Assembly: GCA_943788045.1 (NCBI GenBank) | Contig: CALSOT010000002.1 | Span: forward strand, 428,310 to 492,309 | Direction of reading: 5' to 3' | DNA length: 64,000 bases | Source of the DNA: an uncultured Polaribacter sp. | Lineage (GTDB): Bacteria; Bacteroidota; Bacteroidia; Flavobacteriales; Flavobacteriaceae | Shown here: positions 1 through 8,994 of the stretch, piece by piece | Layout: every line of letters begins with the position of its first letter | How positions within the stretch are numbered: position 1 is the stretch's first letter | Notes under the pieces: model-generated | Told to the model about the DNA's origin: nothing | Databases searched by the model: none | The model's input: only the letters and a program-made list of their open reading frames with translations | Position numbers and translations under genes: made by a program

Positions 1-1200
1 TGTAATGATAAATGAAGGGATAATCAGCATTAAAAATGACATGATTAATGTACCAATATTTAATAATAAAATGTATGTAAATGAAATGTGAACAGGCATA
101 GTTGTTACATAGTAGGTTTCTGGGTTTAACGTAATTACTTTAAAATAATACTGAATAAAAATAATAGACAAACCAATGATGTTTCCCCAGAAAAGCCCCT
201 TTAAAATTAGGTAAGAAGCGTTGTATAAAAATATTTTTCGAATACTTGTATTTGTGCTTCCTAAGGCTTTTAAAATACCAATCATTTGCACACGTTCTAG
301 AATTAAAACCAATAAAGCAGTGATCATATTAATACCTGCAACTAGAATCATTAGGATTATGATAAACCAAACATTGTTGTCAAAAAGTTGAATCCACTCA
401 AATACAGTTGGGTAACTATCTATGATAGTTTTACTGTTTAAAGTTGCGCCAATATTACTATAAATTTCTTCCCCTTTTTCTTGGATATTATTAAAGTCAT
501 CTAAAATAATTTCGAAACCACCAATTTCGTTTTCTTTCCATTTATTGAGGTTTTGAACTTCCCTAAGGTCGCCGATCATCATGTTTTTGTCAAATTCTGC
601 AAACCCAGAATTGTAAACCCCTACAATGGTATATTTTTTATTTGATGTTAATTTACTATTGGCAGTTTTTACGAAAGTAGCTAAGATGGTATCATTCAAT
701 TTTAATTGCAAACGATTTACAATTGTTTGCGATAATAAAACTTCTTTCGTTCTTGGAAGATTTAAATTAGGAGTTCTCCCTTCAACCATATATTCGTTAA
801 AAAAAGTCCAATCATAATCATTAGAAACACCTTTAAATATGATGCCTTCAAAATCAGTTTTGGTTCTTAAAATTCCAAATTTATTTCCAAAAACTTGAAT
901 GTTTTTAATTCCATCTACATTTTTAAATTTCGGATAAAAATCTTGGTTTTTTATTATGGGAACTGTAGAAATATCAGAATTATTTGCATCGTAATTGATA
1001 ATTTGCACATGACCTTTAAAGCCAGCCATTTTATCACGAATTTTATACTGTAATCCTGCGCCTGTTGCCAAAGCAATAAGCATAATAATGATTCCCAGTG
1101 AAATTGCAGTAATTGCTATTTTTATTATTGGTGACGAAATGCTATTTTTATACTTTTTGCCAGCAATAATGCGTTTTGCAATAAATAACTCGTAATTCAA
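1..1200 (-). CDS. ABC transporter permease, LolC/LolE (FtsX) type, 3' end cut by window
   Basis: About 400 residues are readable on the minus strand and the frame is still open at base 1. I place the start at a TTG at 1198-1200, giving MNYELFIAKRIIAGKK, which fits family N-termini. The first membrane segment (about residues 22-45, TAISLGIIIMLIALATGAG) is followed by a large periplasmic MacB/FtsX-type domain. Two or more membrane segments follow (near IILMILVAGINMITALLVL and later), with the FtsX-typical stretch ERVQMIGILKALGST between them. In this family the protein works with a LolD-type ATPase to release lipoproteins from the inner membrane or drive similar envelope transport. It starts back-to-back with the NamZ-type gene, so their promoters must overlap. 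Only a few C-terminal residues should be missing. The family is clear, the exact substrate is not. Confidence 0.85.
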   Translation of the reverse strand, partial: MNYELFIAKRIIAGKKYKNSISSPIIKIAITAISLGIIIMLIALATGAGLQYKIRDKMAGFKGHVQIINYDANNSDISTVPIIKNQDFYPKFKNVDGIKNIQVFGNKFGILRTKTDFEGIIFKGVSNDYDWTFFNEYMVEGRTPNLNLPRTKEVLLSQTIVNRLQLKLNDTILATFVKTANSKLTSNKKYTIVGVYNSGFAEFDKNMMIGDLREVQNLNKWKENEIGGFEIILDDFNNIQEKGEEIYSNIGATLNSKTIIDSYPTVFEWIQLFDNNVWFIIILMILVAGINMITALLVLILERVQMIGILKALGSTNTSIRKIFLYNASYLILKGLFWGNIIGLSIIFIQYYFKVITLNPETYYVTTMPVHISFTYILLLNIGTLIMSFLMLIIPSFIIT

Positions 1201-1204
1201 ATTG

Positions 1205-2506
1205 ATGATTGATTTTATACCTTTCAAAAGTACATATTTATTCTTATTTCTAATGCTGAATTTTCAGCTGATTTCTTGCGCTCAAAGCTCGGGTTTAAAA
1301 GTTAAAAAAAGGAATATAAAAAAGGAGAAATCTGAAAGCTTAAAAATTAAAACCGCAGCAGATAGAACCAACTTGTATTTAAAATTATTAAAAGGTAAAA
1401 ATGTGGCTGTTGTTGCAAATCAAACTTCAGTTATTTCTAAAAGATTTAATTCAGAATCATATGGTATCGATATTCCTTCAAGACAGGTTGTTGAAGGGGT
1501 AACACTTTCAAAAATTAAATATGTTCATTTAGTAGATAGTTTACTTTCGTTAAATATAAACGTAAAAAAAGTATTTGCACCAGAGCATGGGTTTAGGGGA
1601 AAAGCCGACGCTGCTGAAATTGTAAAAGATGGTTTTGATACTAAAACAGGTTTAAAAATTGTTTCCTTGTACGGAAAAAGTAAGAAACCTTCAGCCAAAG
1701 AATTAGAAGGAATTGATGTTTTAGTTTTTGACATACAAGATGTGGGAGTTCGTTTTTACACTTATATTTCTTCGTTACATTATGTAATGGAGGCGTGTGC
1801 AGAAGCAGGTATAAAAGTAATTGTTTTAGATAGACCCAACCCCAATGGACATTATGTTGATGGGCCGGTTTTAGAAATGGAACATACATCTTTTGTAGGT
1901 AAACATCCTGTTCCAGTAGTTTATGGAATGACAATTGGCGAATATGGCAAAATGATAAATGGTGAAAAATGGCTTAAAAATGGTATTCAGTGTGATTTAA
2001 AAGTGATTCCTTTAGCTAATTATACGCATAATTCTGAATATAGTTTAACGACAAGACCTTCACCTAATTTACCAAATGATAAAAGTATAAACTTGTATCC
2101 AAGTTTAGGTTTTTTTGAGGGAACAATTATTAATGCAGGCAGAGGAACTGAATTTCAATTTCAAAGATATGGAGCATCTTTTTTTCCTAAAAACAACTTT
2201 AGCTATACTCCAAAACCAAATTTTGGTTCTAAATATCCAAAAGAAAAAGGAAAAATATGTTATGGTGTAGATTTGAGTAGTACTAAAAAATTAAGTGCTG
2301 TAAATTTAGAATGGTTGATTGATGCTTATAAAAAAACGCCAAAAACAGAAAGTTTTTTTGGTAATACTTTCACGATTCATGCAGGAACAAAAAGACTACA
2401 ACAACAATTGGAGCAGTGTTTGTCTGCAAAAAAAATCAGAGAATCTTGGAAGAAAGGTTTGGCAAAATTTAAAAAGGTCAGGAAAAGATATTTGATATAT
2501 GATTAG
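1205..2506 (+). CDS. DUF1343 lipoprotein, NamZ-type exo-beta-N-acetylmuramidase
   Basis: The protein has 433 residues from ATG 1205; a TTG three bases earlier is also possible. The N-terminus is a lipoprotein signal with lipobox LISC, so it is probably membrane-anchored. The body matches DUF1343: FAPEHGFRG, the block VLVFDIQDVGVRFYTYISS, LDRPNPNGHYVDGP, and the late segment with INAGRGTEFQFQRYGA. NamZ proteins of this family (Bacillus YbbC/NamZ, Tannerella) remove non-reducing-end MurNAc from peptidoglycan fragments, so a role in wall recycling or scavenging is likely. The Glu of the EHGF motif is the probable catalytic residue, by family knowledge. It diverges from the permease gene to the left. 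No clear ribosome binding site is seen, which is usual in this phylum. Confidence 0.85.
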   Translation: MIDFIPFKSTYLFLFLMLNFQLISCAQSSGLKVKKRNIKKEKSESLKIKTAADRTNLYLKLLKGKNVAVVANQTSVISKRFNSESYGIDIPSRQVVEGVTLSKIKYVHLVDSLLSLNINVKKVFAPEHGFRGKADAAEIVKDGFDTKTGLKIVSLYGKSKKPSAKELEGIDVLVFDIQDVGVRFYTYISSLHYVMEACAEAGIKVIVLDRPNPNGHYVDGPVLEMEHTSFVGKHPVPVVYGMTIGEYGKMINGEKWLKNGIQCDLKVIPLANYTHNSEYSLTTRPSPNLPNDKSINLYPSLGFFEGTIINAGRGTEFQFQRYGASFFPKNNFSYTPKPNFGSKYPKEKGKICYGVDLSSTKKLSAVNLEWLIDAYKKTPKTESFFGNTFTIHAGTKRLQQQLEQCLSAKKIRESWKKGLAKFKKVRKRYLIYD

Positions 2507-2635
2507 AATATTCAAAAACTTAAATACGTTACGAGCTATTCCCTTGGGTAAATTTGTTAATTGCAGGAGATGGTGTTATTGTTATTTTTGTTAGGAGCAA
2601 TAGGAAGCTAAACTTATTGTTTAGAAAACAAAAAA

Positions 2636-3472
2636 TTATATTTCTTCTAAACCAGTAGGTTTTTTATATTCTTGAAAAGGCTGTTTCAACAACTCTTTTA
2701 ATGAAGAATTTTTGACTTCATCAGGAAAAGTATCCACTCCGTAGATGATTTTTTCTCTATCCATTTCCATGTAGGTTCCTAAAATCCTATCCCAGATAGA
2801 AAATATATTTCCATAATTTGAATCTGTATACGGCAACTTATAATGATGATGTATTTTATGCATGTCTGGAGATACAATAAAGTAACTTATCAATTTATCC
2901 ACCTTTGGTGATATTTTTATATTTGCGTGTGTAAATTGTGTAAATATTAAAGACATAGATTGATATATCATTACAATTGCAATGGGAGTTCCAACCAAAA
3001 AAACACCTAATAATGTAAAAGAAAAACGTATTATACTTTCTAATGGATGATGTCTGTTTGCGGTAGTTGTATCTACTTTATGATCTGAATGATGTACTAA
3101 ATGAACCTTCCATAAAACTGCGATTTTGTGCTCTGTAAAGTGTGCCAAATAAGCACCAAAAAAATCTAAAAACAAAACACCTAAAACAACATAGATCCAC
3201 AGTGGTGTTTTTGGTATCCAATTAATCAAACCAAAATTATTAGCTTGAACCCAATCTGCAGCTCGTAGTAACAAAAAAGCCAATGTAAAATTGATGAGTA
3301 TGGTTGTAAATGTGAAAAAAAGGTTAGGAAAAGCGTGTTTCCATTTTTTGTAATCGAATTTAAATAACGGAATTGTGCCTTCTAAAAGCCAAAAAAATGT
3401 AATTCCACCCACTAAAATTAAACTTCTATGTGCGGAAGGAATTGTTTCAAAATAATTAAAGATAGTTTCCAA
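2636..3472 (-). CDS. Sterol desaturase / fatty acid hydroxylase family membrane protein
   Basis: The protein has 278 residues and several hydrophobic segments (about 15-35, 48-72, 88-112, 155-180). It carries the histidine clusters of the fatty acid hydroxylase superfamily: HFTEH (near 112), HLVHHSDH (near 124), NRHHPLE (near 138) and HKIHHHY (near 206). These bind a di-iron centre that hydroxylates or desaturates lipids in the membrane. The C-terminal signature NYGNIFSIWDRILGTY is typical of bacterial members. The substrate cannot be told from sequence; bacterial relatives act on hopanoids, carotenoids, ornithine lipids or fatty acids. It stands alone, convergent with the NamZ-type gene and divergent from pyrD. 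Confidence 0.85.
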   Translation of the reverse strand: METIFNYFETIPSAHRSLILVGGITFFWLLEGTIPLFKFDYKKWKHAFPNLFFTFTTILINFTLAFLLLRAADWVQANNFGLINWIPKTPLWIYVVLGVLFLDFFGAYLAHFTEHKIAVLWKVHLVHHSDHKVDTTTANRHHPLESIIRFSFTLLGVFLVGTPIAIVMIYQSMSLIFTQFTHANIKISPKVDKLISYFIVSPDMHKIHHHYKLPYTDSNYGNIFSIWDRILGTYMEMDREKIIYGVDTFPDEVKNSSLKELLKQPFQEYKKPTGLEEI

Positions 3473-3539
3473 ATTGATTTTTATTTTTATCTAAAATAGT
3501 AAAAATTGGATAACTATTAAATTCGGAGGTGTTTTCGAG

Positions 3540-3568
3540 TTTTATAAGTATTAAAAATTGTAATTTTG
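3540..3568 (+). promoter_or_regulatory. Predicted promoter of pyrD
   Basis: TAATTTTG at 3561-3568 fits the flavobacterial -7 box TAnnTTTG. A weak TTTT lies 17 bp upstream at the -33 position. The implied transcript would start about 35 bases before the pyrD ATG. Confidence 0.4.
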
Positions 3569-3608
3569 AGAACTAGAAATAAGTTATCTAAATTAACTCT
3601 AGAATAGG

Positions 3609-4637
3609 ATGTACAAATCGATTATAAGACCAATTTTATTTTTATTCGACCCTGAAAAAGTCCATTACTTTACTTTTTCTTTAATCAAAACACTTTGTAA
3701 AATTCCTTTTGTTTCTTTTATTTTTAGAAGTTTATATGTGGTTGATGACAAACGTTTAGAAAGAACCTTATTTGGTATTACCTTTAAAAGTCCTGTTGGC
3801 TTAGCAGCGGGTTTTGATAAGAATGCTGTGTTATATAAAGAATTATCAAATTTTGGTTTTGGTTTTATTGAAATAGGAACTGTAACGCCAAAAGGACAGG
3901 TTGGTAATCCTAAAAAAAGATTGTTTAGATTAAAAGACGATCAGGGAATTATTAATAGAATGGGTTTTAATAATGACGGGGTGGAGGCTGCTATAAAAAA
4001 TTTAAAAAATAACAATGGTCAGGTTATTATTGGCGGAAATATTGGTAAAAACACAGAAACGAAGCCAGAAAATTATACAGAAGATTATTGTGAAGTTTTT
4101 AAAGCTTTGCATCCTTATGTAGATTATTTTGTACTGAATGTGAGTTGCCCTAATGTTGGTAGCCATGCAAAACTGAATGATAAGGATTACTTAATAGAGT
4201 TAATTTCTGCCTGTAAATTGTTGAATTCTGAAGAAAAAAAACAAAAACCAATCTTATTAAAAATTGCGCCAGATTTAAATAATATTCAATTGGATGAAAT
4301 AATAGACTTGGTAAATGAAACAAAAATTGATGGCGTAATAGCTTCTAATACATCTACAAACAGAGAAAATCTTAAAGTTTCTAAAGAGCGTTTAGAAGAG
4401 ATCGGAAATGGTGGTGTAAGTGGACAACCTTTAAAAAATCAAAGTACAGCAGTTATTAAATATTTAGCAGATACCTCTAATAAATCTTTTCCGATAGTTG
4501 GAGTAGGAGGAATTCATTCTGAAAAAGACGCGTTAGATAAACTGAATGCAGGGGCAGATTTAGTTCAGTTGTACACAGGTTTTATTTACGAGGGGCCTAG
4601 TTTGGTAAAACGTATCAATAAAGCGATATTACAATAG
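3609..4637 (+). CDS. pyrD: Dihydroorotate dehydrogenase (quinone), class 2
   Basis: The protein has 342 residues, the usual length for class 2 enzymes. It oxidises dihydroorotate to orotate in pyrimidine synthesis and passes electrons through FMN to membrane quinone. The N-terminal amphipathic membrane-binding extension (residues 1-40) is present. Class 2 hallmarks follow: [33 protein letters not shown], the catalytic region [10 protein letters not shown] (class 2 enzymes use Ser as base), and the FMN phosphate site [21 protein letters not shown] followed by [13 protein letters not shown]. The LysE gene follows 51 bases later on the same strand and may share a transcript. Confidence 0.97.
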   Translation: MYKSIIRPILFLFDPEKVHYFTFSLIKTLCKIPFVSFIFRSLYVVDDKRLERTLFGITFKSPVGLAAGFDKNAVLYKELSNFGFGFIEIGTVTPKGQVGNPKKRLFRLKDDQGIINRMGFNNDGVEAAIKNLKNNNGQVIIGGNIGKNTETKPENYTEDYCEVFKALHPYVDYFVLNVSCPNVGSHAKLNDKDYLIELISACKLLNSEEKKQKPILLKIAPDLNNIQLDEIIDLVNETKIDGVIASNTSTNRENLKVSKERLEEIGNGGVSGQPLKNQSTAVIKYLADTSNKSFPIVGVGGIHSEKDALDKLNAGADLVQLYTGFIYEGPSLVKRINKAILQ

Positions 4638-4660
4638 GCTTAATGCCACCAAATTATATT

Positions 4661-4690
4661 TATTTTGCTAAATATTTTATTTTGCTAAAT
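4661..4690 (+). repeat. 13-bp direct repeat at the LysE gene start
   Basis: TATTTTGCTAAAT occurs at 4661-4673 and again at 4678-4690, so its second copy runs into the ATG of the LysE gene (4689). Each copy contains a partial -7-like box. It may be a small duplication or a site controlling initiation; no function is shown. Confidence 0.6.
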
Positions 4691-5303
4691 GATAGAAATT
4701 ATCATCTCTTTTGCAATAGCAACCTCTATCTTGTCAATTTCACCAGGACCGGATAATATTTTTGTACTTACACAAAGTATTGTTAATGGAACAAAATATG
4801 GTTTAGCAACCGTTTTTGGATTAATGACTGGTTGTCTGGTTCATACAACATTAATCGCTTTTGGTATTTCTGCAATTATCAAAGAAAATGAAAATCTTTT
4901 TTTTGTAATTAAAGTTATAGGAGCAAGTTATTTAATTTTTTTAGCATATAAAGTTTATAAAGGTGGTTCTGAAATAGTTTTATCTAACGATACTATTAAA
5001 AAAGAATCAGTATTACAATTGTTTAGAAAAGGATTTATTATGAATGTATTAAATCCTAAAGTAGCTTTATTTTTTTTAGCATTTTTCCCTCAATTTTTAT
5101 ACTCTAAAACCATTTCTACAATAATTCAATTTTATACGTTAGGAGGGGTTTTTATTTTAGTTTCATTTATTATTTTTGGCATTATAGCTGTTTTAGCAGG
5201 TAGTATTTCTAATTATTTAAAACGCCATTCTAAAGTAGGTTTTTACTTAAAATGGGGGCAAATAATTGTATTTGTTTTTATTGCAATTATGATTTTATTT
5301 TAA
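4689..5303 (+). CDS. LysE/RhtB family amino acid exporter
   Basis: The protein has 204 residues and about six hydrophobic segments. The family signature SISPGPDNIFVLTQSIVNG lies at residues 17-35, followed by GLATVFGLMTGCLVHT. The mid-protein motif KGFIMNVLNPKVALFFLAFFPQF is also typical. Members export amino acids or related compounds across the inner membrane. The substrate cannot be predicted. The gene sits close behind pyrD. Confidence 0.9.
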   Translation: MIEIIISFAIATSILSISPGPDNIFVLTQSIVNGTKYGLATVFGLMTGCLVHTTLIAFGISAIIKENENLFFVIKVIGASYLIFLAYKVYKGGSEIVLSNDTIKKESVLQLFRKGFIMNVLNPKVALFFLAFFPQFLYSKTISTIIQFYTLGGVFILVSFIIFGIIAVLAGSISNYLKRHSKVGFYLKWGQIIVFVFIAIMILF

Positions 5304-5394
5304 TTTTGAGCCATTTTTGCAGTGTGTTACAAAACTTTCTTGTAACAAAACACATATTAATACGTCATATCTATGTAACCAATTAAATTTATTA

Positions 5395-5553
5395 ATGAGT
5401 TTTTTTAGAGTATTATTTGCAATTATTTTTCCACCACTTTCTGTAATTGACAAGGGGTGTGGTTCTTTCTTTATTATCTTTTTACTTACACTTTGTGGAT
5501 GGATTCCTGGAGTAATTGGTGCATTGGTAATTTTAAATAATCCTAAAAATTAA
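5395..5553 (+). CDS. YqaE/Pmp3 family small membrane protein
   Basis: I start this at ATG 5395, giving 52 residues. A longer reading frame from 5317 adds a non-conserved, cysteine-rich leader that does not fit the family. The sequence has two membrane helices: FFRVLFAIIFPPLSVI and FFIIFLLTLCGWIPGVIGALVIL, with the family FPPL element and the P-G turn before the second half. Pmp3/YqaE proteins are stress-related membrane peptides found from bacteria to plants; their mechanism is poorly known. It lies 91 bases after the LysE gene. Confidence 0.85.
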   Translation: MSFFRVLFAIIFPPLSVIDKGCGSFFIIFLLTLCGWIPGVIGALVILNNPKN

Positions 5554-5725
5554 GTAGTTGTTATTTGACAAATTTACGCGATTGATTTGTGTCCCAGACT
5601 TGCTAGACTTGTTATTTGTAATTTTATCAATTTGTGTTTCTCTTGGAATGGCAGTTTAAATAAATATATTGAAAACCGCAGAGTATTTCGTTTTATTGAT
5701 GAAGAGAATTGGTTAAAAATAAGAC

Positions 5726-6064
5726 CTAACGAACTTGCTCCCCATTTTTAATATTTTTATTAGTTTTTAATAAAACAACGTTACCATCAATATTATATAC
5801 TCCGATAACCAAAACTTCGCTCATGAAATTCGCTATTTGTCTGGGTTTAAAATTGATAATAGCTGAAATTTGTTTATTCATTAAATCTTTCTTAGAATAC
5901 AAATCTGTTATTTGAGCACTCGATTTTCTAATTCCTAAATCTCCAAAATCAATTTTTAATTGATAAGCAGGTTTTCTGGCCTTTGGGAAATCCTTGACTT
6001 CAATTATTGTTCCTATTCGAATATCAACTTTTAGAAAGTCCTCGTAAGTTATTTCATCTTTCAT
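5726..6064 (-). CDS. csaA: tRNA-binding domain protein CsaA
   Basis: The protein has 112 residues, the normal CsaA length. The OB-fold tRNA-binding domain is recognisable from FLKVDIRIGTIIEVKDFPKA near the N-terminus, KPAYQLKIDFG in the middle, and the late FKPRQIANFMSEVLVIGV. CsaA binds tRNA-like structures and was described in Bacillus as an export-related chaperone. It starts three bases after the stop of the upstream Mpo1-like gene, so the two are one transcript. Confidence 0.93.
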   Translation of the reverse strand: MKDEITYEDFLKVDIRIGTIIEVKDFPKARKPAYQLKIDFGDLGIRKSSAQITDLYSKKDLMNKQISAIINFKPRQIANFMSEVLVIGVYNIDGNVVLLKTNKNIKNGEQVR

Positions 6065-6067
6065 AGG

Positions 6068-6532
6068 TTATTTTATCTTTTTTAATTTTTGAATAACCCA
6101 TAAGGGGCCTATCAATAAAAATTCTAAATCTTTTAAAAATGAAGGCTTTTTTCCTTCTATTTTATGTCCGTAAAACTGGCCTGCCCAAGCTAGAACAAAA
6201 ATAGAAATTGAAGTGTACAATAAGTTTATCATATTTCCCAACAAAAAATTAGCAATGATGCTGATTAAAATAATAAATAGCATTTCAATTAAATACCAAA
6301 ATCCTAATCGGAGATAAAAAATTGAAATACCAAGAGCAACAATTACTGCCCAATTTTCTAATAATGGATTGGATAAATTTATGATATTTTCTAGAGGTGT
6401 TGCGGGAATACTCATGAGCAAACCAATAATGCTAAAAAAGATTGAAGGAACACAAATATAATGCAGAGCTTGGTTTGTTTCATTTTGATGGCTTTCAGCA
6501 TATTCATCAAAATATTCTTTAGCATTTTTCAT
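6068..6532 (-). CDS. Mpo1-like (DUF962) membrane protein
   Basis: I choose ATG 6532 (154 residues, MKNAKEYFDEYAESHQN). The 41 extra codons open upstream to 6655 are Phe/Lys-rich and unlike the family. The protein has four hydrophobic segments and the DUF962 pattern: ESHQNETNQALHYICVPSIFF at the N-terminus and GQFYGHKIEGKKPSFLKD near the C-terminus, with conserved histidines. Yeast Mpo1 is a dioxygenase acting on 2-hydroxy fatty acids in the membrane; bacterial members are mostly uncharacterised. It forms a tight pair with csaA. Confidence 0.85.
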   Translation of the reverse strand: MKNAKEYFDEYAESHQNETNQALHYICVPSIFFSIIGLLMSIPATPLENIINLSNPLLENWAVIVALGISIFYLRLGFWYLIEMLFIILISIIANFLLGNMINLLYTSISIFVLAWAGQFYGHKIEGKKPSFLKDLEFLLIGPLWVIQKLKKIK

Positions 6533-6801
6533 TTGTTTAAATTTGAAATATTTAAAGATAAGTGTTTTCTTACAAAATAAATTTTCCATAAAACTACTAA
6601 AAGTGTTCGTTTTTTTGGTAAAAAACGGCATTTGTTTTAAAAATCTGAAACGCATCGATAATACTATCTTCAGAAATATAATTTTTAATTACCATTTGCA
6701 TTTAATAGACATCGTATTTTTAAACAAGTTAATTGCTTGTTTTTTAGGTTTGTAAAGTGGTTTTTGTTAGTTGGGGATAATAAAACTTAATGCTTTTTTA
6801 G

Positions 6802-6831
6802 TTCGTAGAATACAATAAAATGTTAATTTTG
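6802..6831 (+). promoter_or_regulatory. Predicted promoter of the leu operon
   Basis: TAATTTTG at 6824-6831 matches the -7 box, and TTCG at 6802-6805, 18 bp upstream, is a one-mismatch -33 box. The leader would be only about 20 bases, and no leucine-rich leader peptide is seen before leuC. So I see no sign of attenuation. Confidence 0.5.
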
Positions 6832-6857
6832 GTAGCTGATTATAATTAAATAAGAAA

Positions 6858-8264
6858 ATGGCAAATACATTATTTGACAAAGTATGGGATTCACATGTAG
6901 TTCGCAAAGTTAAAGACGGGCCGGATGTGTTTTTCATAGACCGTCACTTTATTCACGAAGTTACAAGTCCTGTAGCATTTTTAGGATTAGAAAATAGAGG
7001 AAATAGTGTTGTGTATCCGTCACGCACATTCGCAACTGCAGATCATAACACACCAACAATAAATCAACATTTACCTGTAGAAGATCCGTTATCTTCAAAT
7101 CAGTTAGATGCTTTAGAAAAAAATGCTGCCAAACACGGTATTTCACACTGGGGTTTGGGAGATGTAAATAATGGAATTGTTCACGTTGTTGGTCCGGAAA
7201 ACGGAATTACATTACCTGGTGCAACAATTGTTTGTGGGGATTCTCATACATCAACACATGGTGCTTTTGGGGCAATTGCTTTTGGTATTGGTACTTCTGA
7301 AGTAGAAATGGTATTGTCTACGCAATGTATTATGCAACCAAAACCTAAAAAGATGCGTATTAACGTAACTGGTAAATTAGGTCTAGGTGTAACTGCTAAA
7401 GATGTTGCTTTGTACATTATAGCAAAACAAACTACTTCTGGTGCAACTGGATATTTTGTAGAATATGCGGGAAATGTTTTTGAAGATATGTCTATGGAAG
7501 GTCGCATGACTGTGTGTAATTTATCTATCGAGATGGGGGCACGTGGAGGTATGATTGCTCCAGATAACAAAACATATGAGTATTTAAAAGGTCGTGCTCA
7601 AACTCCAAAGGGAGCAGATTGGGATAAAGCAATGAAATATTGGGAGACTTTATATACAGAAGAAGGAGCAGAATTTGATGTTGAATTTAATTACGAAGCA
7701 TCAGATATTGAGCCTATGATTACTTATGGTACAAACCCAGGAATGGGAATGGGAGTAACAAATTCTATTCCAACTGCTGAAAGTTTAGATGGTGGTGTAG
7801 ATACTTATAGAAAATCTTTAGGTTATATGTCTTTTAACGAAGGCGATTCAATGATTGGAAAAGAAATTGATTTTGTGTTTTTAGGTTCATGTACAAATGG
7901 ACGTATAGAGGATTTTAGAGGATTTTGTTCTATCGTAAACGGAAGACAAAAAGCCCCTAATGTTACAGCATGGTTAGTTCCTGGATCTCATAAAGTAGTG
8001 GATCAAATAAAAGCAGAAGGATTAGATAAGATTATTACTGATGCAGGTTTTGTTTTAAGAGAACCCGGTTGCTCTGCTTGTTTGGCAATGAATGACGATA
8101 AAATTCCGGCAGGAAAATTATCAGTTTCAACTTCAAATAGAAACTTCGAAGGAAGACAAGGACCAGGATCTAGAACATTATTAGCATCACCTTTAGTTGC
8201 TGCTGCATCTGCAGTAGAAGGAGTTGTTACAGATCCAAGAACAATTTTAAACGCTAACGCTTAA
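6858..8264 (+). CDS. leuC: 3-isopropylmalate dehydratase large subunit
   Basis: The protein has 468 residues, the standard length. It holds the 4Fe-4S cluster of isopropylmalate isomerase, which interconverts 2- and 3-isopropylmalate in leucine synthesis. Motifs: [13 protein letters not shown] and DHNTPT near the N-terminus, [15 protein letters not shown], and the cluster cysteines in [12 protein letters not shown] and [10 protein letters not shown]. The motif [15 protein letters not shown] lies near the C-terminus. It works with LeuD, encoded 11 bases downstream. Confidence 0.98.
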   Translation: MANTLFDKVWDSHVVRKVKDGPDVFFIDRHFIHEVTSPVAFLGLENRGNSVVYPSRTFATADHNTPTINQHLPVEDPLSSNQLDALEKNAAKHGISHWGLGDVNNGIVHVVGPENGITLPGATIVCGDSHTSTHGAFGAIAFGIGTSEVEMVLSTQCIMQPKPKKMRINVTGKLGLGVTAKDVALYIIAKQTTSGATGYFVEYAGNVFEDMSMEGRMTVCNLSIEMGARGGMIAPDNKTYEYLKGRAQTPKGADWDKAMKYWETLYTEEGAEFDVEFNYEASDIEPMITYGTNPGMGMGVTNSIPTAESLDGGVDTYRKSLGYMSFNEGDSMIGKEIDFVFLGSCTNGRIEDFRGFCSIVNGRQKAPNVTAWLVPGSHKVVDQIKAEGLDKIITDAGFVLREPGCSACLAMNDDKIPAGKLSVSTSNRNFEGRQGPGSRTLLASPLVAAASAVEGVVTDPRTILNANA

Positions 8265-8275
8265 TAAAGAAAACA

Positions 8276-8875
8276 ATGGCTTACGATAAATTTGACGTAC
8301 TTACAAGTACAGCATATCCTTTACCTACAGAGAATGTAGATACAGATCAAATAATTCCTGCTCGTTTTTTAAAAGCAACTGAGCGTAAAGATTTTGATAT
8401 TAACTTTTTCCGTGATTGGAGATATAATGCTGATGGAACGCCGAAAGCAGAATTTCCTTTAAATAAAGAAATTTATGCGGGTTCTAAAATATTAGTAGGA
8501 GGTAGAAACTTCGGTTCTGGTTCTTCTAGAGAGCATGCAGCCTGGTCTGTGTATGACTTTGGATTACGTTGTGTAATTTCATCCGAATTTGCAGACATAT
8601 TTAAAAATAACTGTTTAAATGTTGGTGTTTTACCCGTGCAGGTTTCAGTTGAATTTGCTGACACTTTATTTGCAGCAATTATGGCCGATTCGAAATCAGA
8701 AATCAAAGTTGATTTACCAAACCAAACAGTAACGTTAGTTGCAACTGGTGAGTCTGAATCTTTTGTAATTAACACATACAAGAAAAATAATATGTTAAAT
8801 GGTTTTGATGATATCGATTATTTAAAAAATATCGAAGGCGAAATTAACGATTTTGCTGAAACTAGACCATTTTAA
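8276..8875 (+). CDS. leuD: 3-isopropylmalate dehydratase small subunit
   Basis: The protein has 199 residues. Small-subunit motifs are present: TENVDTDQIIPARFL near the N-terminus and GRNFGSGSSREHAAWS in the middle. The latter loop contacts the substrate bound to LeuC. It is the second gene of the leu operon. A short hairpin (arms CTTCGA/TCGAAG, 8889-8908) lies between it and the next gene and might adjust downstream expression, but it is weak. Confidence 0.97.
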   Translation: MAYDKFDVLTSTAYPLPTENVDTDQIIPARFLKATERKDFDINFFRDWRYNADGTPKAEFPLNKEIYAGSKILVGGRNFGSGSSREHAAWSVYDFGLRCVISSEFADIFKNNCLNVGVLPVQVSVEFADTLFAAIMADSKSEIKVDLPNQTVTLVATGESESFVINTYKKNNMLNGFDDIDYLKNIEGEINDFAETRPF

Positions 8876-8994
8876 TTGAATAGAATTTCTTCGAAATTTT
8901 TCTCGAAGTTTTAGTTAAAATTTTCATTATCGTAAACAAGGTAAACAAGACTGTGCAATAATAAAAAGCCCTTTATTTTTTTAAGTTGATTTAA

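Noticed and set aside
2529..2651. Plus-strand open frame of about 40 codons (LFPWVNLLIAGDGV) between the NamZ-type gene and the hydroxylase gene
   Set aside because: No start codon and no recognisable family; it may be a remnant but the support is thin.
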